Positions 58,536-64,000 of a DNA stretch of 64,000 nt are shown piece by piece. Within the stretch, counting starts at the first letter, position 1; every line of letters starts with the position of its first letter. Source of the DNA: Desarmillaria ectypa (Eukaryota; Basidiomycota; Agaricomycetes; Agaricales; Physalacriaceae); contig JAUDYN010000005.1 in the NCBI GenBank assembly GCA_030407005.1, forward strand, positions 930,001-994,000, read 5' to 3'. The notes below the pieces were generated by a model, which was not told where the DNA came from, made no database searches, and was given only the letters and a program-made list of their open reading frames with translations. Both the position numbers and the translations under genes were made by a program.

Positions 58536-58937
58536 TATTATGATTTCACCTAATTTTTATGTTTATCTTATCTTCTATCTAGATGCTGGCTTATCATATC
58601 TAATCTTAGTGCCTATACAAATATAGAACTGCAGCTTGTGACAGTCATTCCACTATACCACTATTCTCATTCATTTTATGCATAGACATATGCATATATA
58701 TCTATTATTAGAACCTGTACTTTAGTATATAAGTAGCATAGCTCTCACTGTATATTCTCCAGCTTTGAGCTAAGTTTAATCATATCAAACTTTACTTGTC
58801 GACTTCTCCTATCACCTAAAGCTAGTCTTTAGTCTTGACTTCTAGTTGATAATATTAAGTGGACTTATTGAGTGACTGTATGAATATGATACAGCTCAGT
58901 GTTTACTATTGTTGTTCAACAGAGTTTGGGTCTAATA
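58536..58937 (+). repeat. Family-5 3' LTR
   Basis: 402 bp, TATTATGATTTCACC to TCTAATA, preceded by the purine tract AATAAGAGAGTAT. TATATAAG is near 58728 and the R-like AGCTTTGAGCTAA near 58771. Confidence 0.85.
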
Positions 58938-59210
58938 TGATGAGGGTAAGTTGTCTTGCCAGGACTCACTCATTATATTTATGGATACATCAGTGTTTCA
59001 CTAGAGTATTACTATACTCAAGAGTAGAAGAATTGGGTCAGCTATCTAAAATAAAGCAGCAGTCCTGGGTGTTGAAGGCTGCATACTCAGAGTTGGTCAG
59101 AGAGTGAGGGTGATAGGACTCAGAGTTGCTATCACTATCACTGGGGAGATGTATGATGGGTGTACTAGAGGATGAGAAAATGATTGAGTTTCTGGCCTGA
59201 AGGCTCAGTC
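58938..59210 (-). pseudogene. ORF1 fragment displaced by inversion
   Basis: A minus-strand frame starting at 59210 is Ser/Asp-rich (SDSDSNSES near 59090), with few stops. Joined at one copy of GACTG to 14242, it continues the family-5 ORF1 frame that ends there. Taken alone it is not recognisable, so the assignment rests on that continuity. Confidence 0.4.
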
Positions 59211-59604
59211 TGTTATGATTTTTCTGTTATCTTATCTTATCCAGTCATATCCATGACACAGTACATCTTATCTCACTCAGCATCGATGCATTCACTAATA
59301 ACCACCCCAGTTCTACATGGTTGTCACCCCCATTTGTCTCTATTGGATTACAATCATCCAGCTTTCTCAAAGTTTCCTCATGCAAACCTTACTGTTTCAT
59401 CTATTAATAATGCTGTAACTTTAGTATAAGTAGAGTAGTTTTCACACTTGTACTCTACCTTTTGACTAAATTACAATCATATACCTTCTACTCCACTATA
59501 CTGAAGACCAAGCCCAACTCTCACTAAACAGGTGATTGTCCAAATGCAAGACAGCCCAGAGAGAAGCTTATGCTCCAAGTCATGTGCTAGACAGGGCTGT
59601 AATA
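59211..59604 (+). repeat. Gyp-E2 5' LTR
   Basis: 394 bp, TGTTATG to TGTAATA, with the R start ACCTTTTGACTAA at 59457-59469 and a U5 hairpin near 59534-59552. Confidence 0.93.
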
Positions 59605-59617
59605 TTAGTCGAAAGGT
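59605..59617 (+). other. Gyp-E2 self-complementary primer-binding site
   Basis: TTAGTCGAAAGGT pairs with the R start at 59457-59469. The G near its 3' end (A in Gyp-1) matches the C/T difference in the two R regions. Confidence 0.78.
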
Positions 59618-59662
59618 TTCATACTGCTCCTTCTATGCTAGCCATAAAAGAAGCCCCAACAT

Positions 59663-60690
59663 ATGCTCAAAGAGAATAAAAACTGAAAAACAATCCCTCT
59701 CAGCATTGTAATCAGTGGTGCTGCACTTATCATCATCTTTACTGCTCTTCTCATATTAACATACAAAAAAGAAGTTTGAACCCTACTATGACAAGAGTGG
59801 TGACCTCGCTGCTTACCACAACTTCCTCCCTGCCCTCCCTGACACTCAGATCATGTCCTTCCCAGGAGAGTTCTCCTGCCTGACTGGGTGAATGAGAAGA
59901 AATTCCACTCTCTCATCTCTGGGTCTATTTCTCAGCCACCTCTGATGATGATGAGGCCACCAATAATGGGGTCCCGACCCCAGGCCCAGCCACATACTAG
60001 CTGGAATGACCCACCATCACCTCTGCCCAAGAATACACATGGGACATTTGATCTCAGATTGAGGACCCCTACCCCCATACTCCCTTCCCTGTCATCCCTG
60101 TTTCCCTACCCCTGCCTGGCCATACTTCAGGCCCCTACACTCTGATGATCCCAGAATGGATTGTAACCACCTATATGGACCCTGGGCCTGAGAACAAGAC
60201 TCCTGGCCCTGAGGAGGAACCAACTCCTTCTTCTCACTCTCCATCATTGAACTCTCCAGCAACTCTGATGGGAGCTCTAATGCCATGGCCAAGATCACTC
60301 CTCTCCCCCCTGACAGTCCCTTCAATCTCAATAGGACCAATCACACCTAGCCCACCCTCACTGACATTGATCAACAAATACTCAGCCCCATCATATCTGC
60401 CACCTGGAAATTTTGAAGGGCCAACATTGAAGCCAGAATGGACTGGCCACAGCTCTGTCCCAATATGGATGAGTGGCTGGCTCTTAACAGAGGCGATCTA
60501 ATATAGGGTTCCATCCCCAATGCCACAATCCATGCCTGGATCCATATTAATAGGAACTGGAAGCTTTATTGCCCTGCCATCAGCGACTTGGTATCAGGGC
60601 TATACCCAAGGATGGCAGAGGAGCAATAGGAGCTGGGTTGCTCCCTTCAACAGCTATGGTGACTGGAACTTGCCAGAAGGGAGGAAAATG
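59663..60690 (+). pseudogene. Gyp-E2 ORF1 (transmembrane leader ORF)
   Basis: From ATG 59663 a hydrophobic segment (IVISGAALIIIFTALLILTY) is followed by a basic KKE patch. Downstream AQEYTWDI (near 60025), FNLN...DIDQQILSPI (near 60325-60390) and NMDEWLALNRGD (near 60465-60500) match Gyp-2 ORF1. Frameshifts and stops are present. The gag phase overlaps it from about 60025. Confidence 0.55.
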
Positions 60691-62204
60691 GACTTGATGT
60701 CCAATTATAAGAAGCTTAGTTATGATTACAGGCAGTATGATGGGCTGGGATACTATCAGCCCCAATACATGAATTATCCTGACTATTCTCCTGACACCCT
60801 GATCACAAGACCACAGCCTCTGCCCGATTCACCACCATACAATCAGGCACATCAACAAGGTTATCACCCCTATCAGGGTGGTAGCCTCCTATTCACAGGC
60901 ACAGGAGAAAGCACTGAAGCTGACATAGCACCTGTAGACCCCACCCCTGCAGGACCATCATCAATCCCAAAAATGACAGAAGAACTTCGGCAGCACACAA
61001 GGACTGCATTGGCTGAAAAGGAACAATGCATACAGAAGATGCACTAAGAACTCACTGAAGAAGCCACCCAGAAGCTGATGGCAGAATATCTTCATGAAAA
61101 TGAGAAAGGAAAGGAGCCTAAAAGAGGAAGACTGATGGAGCTGCCAAGAGGCTACCCCAGTCCACAGCCAGATCAATTTTTGATCCCAAGACTGCCCTCT
61201 GGAAGAGGACCTCCTGATCCTATCCCTAATCCTGTCAGAAATATGTCCAATGATGCCCTATATCTGGGTATTAAACTTATCCTCATAAAGACCCCCAATC
61301 TATTCTGAGAGGACCATGATGATATCGAATGCTTCATAGGCAATTACATTGCCTACTTCAAAGTGTTCTGACACTATTTCCAGGTGCCATCGCACCTGAT
61401 ATTATTCACAACCTTGCACTTTGAAGGGGCTGCCAAGGACTGGTGAGTCTACAAGAGACCTGAATTCTGGGTCAGTGATGCTTATGATGGCACTGCTGCC
61501 CACTTTCAATATCCCACCTAGGATGACTTCATTAAAATGGTCTCTCACCAATTCAGAGATCCTGCAATCAAAGAAATCTATGAGAAGCAGATGTTTGGCC
61601 TCTGGATGGGGATGCAGCCCACCTCCCATTACTTCCAGAAGCTGGAAGAGGAAGCCAATTGGCAGGCTGATAGACTGATGAAAATGAGCATAGCACCATG
61701 GTGAAGGCCATCCAACTAGGAGTACCATCCTCCTATATGACCTTCATCTCAAATATGGGTGTCAACATTCCGCACTCATATCTGGAGTGGAAAGAGCACA
61801 TCTTACAAATGTATGAGGAGCACCAAAGAAAGTGGGTCTTTGACCAGACCACTGGGATGCTCTGGGACAGTCAGAAGAAGGACTCCCATCTCAACCCTCA
61901 GCAACAACAGCATCCCAGCAGCAAAGCCATCGCTGGGGCAATAAGTTTCTCAGCTCCAAAGCCAACTGCTAATGCAGGGGTTAGTCAGGATTCTGGAACT
62001 GGTTGGTGGACAATGTATGGAGGGGTGGGCAAGCCCATGGAAATCAACCAATGAAAAGTGGAAGGCCAATGCTTCAGATGCGATGAAAAGGGTCACCTGG
62101 CAAAGGATTGCCCTAGAAGAAAAGAGTTCAGGGATGTTAGGTCAGTAGGGCCCACTAATAAAGTGGTGCCACCTATGACCAAAATTGAGGAGACAAAAGA
62201 TTAG
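60691..62204 (+). pseudogene. gag: Gyp-E2 gag
   Basis: A Tyr/Pro-rich N-terminus (YYQPQYMNYPDYSPDT) precedes the helix EELRQHTRTALAEKEQ near 60975. The capsid core (HFEGAAKD near 61418) and WVFDQTTGM follow. The CCHC knuckle CFRCDEKGHLAKDC is intact at 62070-62111. It ends at UAG 62202-62204. Stops and a frameshift near 61640 break the frame. Confidence 0.88.
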
Positions 62205-63988
62205 GTCGACAAGAGTTTGATTCCCCTTGCTTGACCATGTCTCCTAGTGGTGAGTCCTCAGCTTCTGCAGGTCAGACTAATTATCATAAACACAGACATT
62301 TACATACTCTGCTTAAATATACAACTTTGTCACAGTTGTCAAAGCCAAAGAACACCAAAGAATCAAACATAAACAGGTATGTCACACTCCTGAAAGAAAC
62401 TGACACCATAATCTATAGTGAATCCTGAGCCCCTGACAAGGTGCAGAATTTGCTAGGTGGTGTTAGCACTGCCACAAAGTCCACTGAGTCTACTTTGATA
62501 GGCTCACCAGATATGTGGATAAAATTGCAGACAGGGGCAAGTAGGCAAGACATCCTTGGACCTCTCAGAAGTCCAAACACCTCAGCACTCCTGCTTAGGA
62601 AGCTAAGTCCATCAACCTCACCAGGGTTGGTGGGGGGAACAAGCACCTACCAAGGCCAGAGCCAAGGCCACATGCTATCTGGTCTAGTTGGGAGAAACCA
62701 GATAGCAGAACTGACCATAATGATGGTATTTATATTTGCACCTGGTACCATCTCCAAGTACTCTGCCAGAATGGGTAGTAGTGGAACCTCAGACACATCA
62801 AGATAAGTCCAGCATCCTTCTGATGTCATTTGAGTTCTGAAAGCAACTTAAGCCAAAGAACAGAAGGAAGCTGCTAGCACTCAGGTGGTAAAAAGGGGGC
62901 ATCCAAAACAGGATCTGAAAGTTTGGCTGAGTCTGGCAAGACCTCAGTCTAGCTCCATCAAGGAAAGTGCTAACCAGGGATATGGTAGCAAGCCCCCTGA
63001 CTCAGAGGAGAAGGTATCAGTTGAGCTGCTGGTACCAGCAGATCCTGACTCCAACAATGTGGAATGAATGCCAACTTTGCTAGTTGACATCCCTAAAGAT
63101 TGGAGTGCAACTGCCTATTGCCCATCACTGGTAGTACTCACAACAGCCATAGGACAGGAACCTGCTAGTGCCCAGGTGGTAAAGAGGGGGCACTTTAACA
63201 GAAAAACCACTGTTGTTGAAGTACTCAATGAAGAGGATGACATGGCTTTCCTACAATGGGAAGCAAAACAGTCCAAAGCCAGAACCCTGACACCCAAAAT
63301 CCTGCCTAACAAGGGGGTACCAATTCCCAAAATCCCACTGGTCACAGGGGTACCTGATCATGTGTGGTATAAGCCATTTGGAGTTGATTGGACTCTACAT
63401 GCTATTCATGCCACCAAGAACTTGGCAGTCTCCAAGGCTGTTCTCTCCACTTGGGTTTATCCCAAATGACTTGAAGAGATTACTGATGAGCTCATCCAGA
63501 GCTTAAACAATGAAGAGAGTTCAGCACATGAACAACTCTACAAACTTCATGAACTGATTCGGTATACCTGAGGTACCAAAAGTTCCAGATAGGACTTCTT
63601 AGTGGATATCCAACTTGCTCCCTGTACTAGGAAGAAAACATTAACAACCCATGCATTGTTGGATAGTGGATGCACTGGCAGCTCTATCAACTGAACCTAT
63701 GTCTAACAACACCAGTTGGACACTAGAAAAGCTGCTGCTCCAATACCCATCTACAATGCTGACAGAACCCATAATAAAGCAGGAGACATAACCAAATTCA
63801 TGGAACTCTGCATGACCATTGGAGACCACATTAAACAAATCAACCTTGCAGTCACTGACTTGGGTTCCAAAACTGTATACTTGGGTCATGACTGGCTTAA
63901 ACACCATAACCCATTGGTCAACTGGAAAGCAGGATCAATGACATTTAGATGGTGTCATTGTATCAAGAATCATTTCACCCTTCCTGAT
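62189..63988 (+). pseudogene. pol: Gyp-E2 pol, 5' part: linker and protease
   Basis: The pol frame (-1 to gag) is open from 62189. A Ser/Thr/Pro-rich linker with decayed stops leads to WYKPFGVDWTLHAIHATKN (near 63367-63423), a block shared by all copies. The protease DSGCTGSSI is at about 63660-63690. The frame is cut by the S insertion and the window end. Confidence 0.85.
62204..62236 (+). promoter_or_regulatory. Hairpin at the gag/pol junction
   Basis: GGTCGA (62204-62209) and CAAGAG (62210-62215) pair with CCCTTG (62224-62229) and TTGACC (62231-62236), with one bulged C and one A-C mismatch. An ATG in the pol frame follows at 62237. Upstream is ACA AAA GAT TAG. Confidence 0.65.
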
Positions 63989-64000
63989 GTGGTGATGTGC

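Larger units (their letters stand above)
59211..64000 (+). mobile_element. Gyp-E2: inverted copy of Gyp-E1, cut by window end
   Basis: 5' LTR, PBS, ORF1, gag, hairpin and the first part of pol. Position p here corresponds to 83326 minus p in Gyp-E1. The last eight bases (63993-64000) are already the S insertion, with its flank GTGG at 63989-63992. Left flank CAGTC (59206-59210) matches the far flank of Gyp-E1, not a neighbour in the window. Confidence 0.93.

Overview
The window is a 64-kb block of nested LTR retrotransposons from a fungal nuclear genome, probably a basidiomycete. That placement is an inference from three things: chromodomain Ty3/gypsy elements with several integrase C-terminal types, GATA-factor and Gcn4-type sites in the LTRs, and heavy CpG-to-TpG/CpA decay. 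I found no host gene, tRNA, rRNA or CRISPR array. Every protein-coding region I can support belongs to a retrotransposon, and all are pseudogenes with in-frame stops and frameshifts. Element names (Copia-A, Gyp-1 to Gyp-6, Gyp-E, S, R) are labels used only here.

Layout. Positions 1-201 and 12498-13309 are two halves of a minus-strand family-5 gypsy 3' end. Copia-A (202-12492, minus) split them, and Gyp-1 (4640-12123, plus) then landed in the Copia-A leader. Positions 13310-14242 are the 5' LTR and leader ORF of another family-5 element. Gyp-E1 (14243-24116, minus) follows and is itself split by a 1.38-kb solo LTR (S1, 17955-19333). Positions 24239-26970 hold a short direct-repeat-bounded element (R) with a second S copy inside. 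Positions 27087-27738 are an integrase tail from a different gypsy lineage. Gyp-6 (27739-31857, minus) is a 5'-truncated element. From 32022 to 55393 lies Gyp-4 (plus), which contains a solo LTR (33017-33396) and the whole of Gyp-3 (33719-49783). Gyp-3 contains Gyp-2 (33995-42604), the best-preserved element. Two overlapping gypsy 3' fragments (55394-58937) and a short minus-strand leader-ORF fragment (58938-59210) lead to Gyp-E2 (59211 to the window end), an almost identical inverted copy of Gyp-E1.

Shared gypsy architecture. Each element reads LTR, a primer-binding site complementary to the start of its own R region, a leader ORF with an N-terminal transmembrane segment (ORF1), gag (capsid plus CCHC knuckle), a UAG stop followed by a 12-bp hairpin, pol in the -1 frame (protease, RT, RNase H, integrase, chromodomain), a polypurine tract and the 3' LTR. 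Chromodomain integrases normally direct insertion into heterochromatin, which fits the repeated nesting.

Most interesting points. (1) The primer-binding site covaries with the LTR R region across five families, indicating Tf1/sushi-type self-priming. (2) A conserved hairpin sits exactly at the gag stop with pol in -1 frame. (3) A transmembrane leader ORF precedes gag. (4) The target-site duplications of the inverted Gyp-E copies are hybrid, implying a 35-kb inversion by recombination between them.
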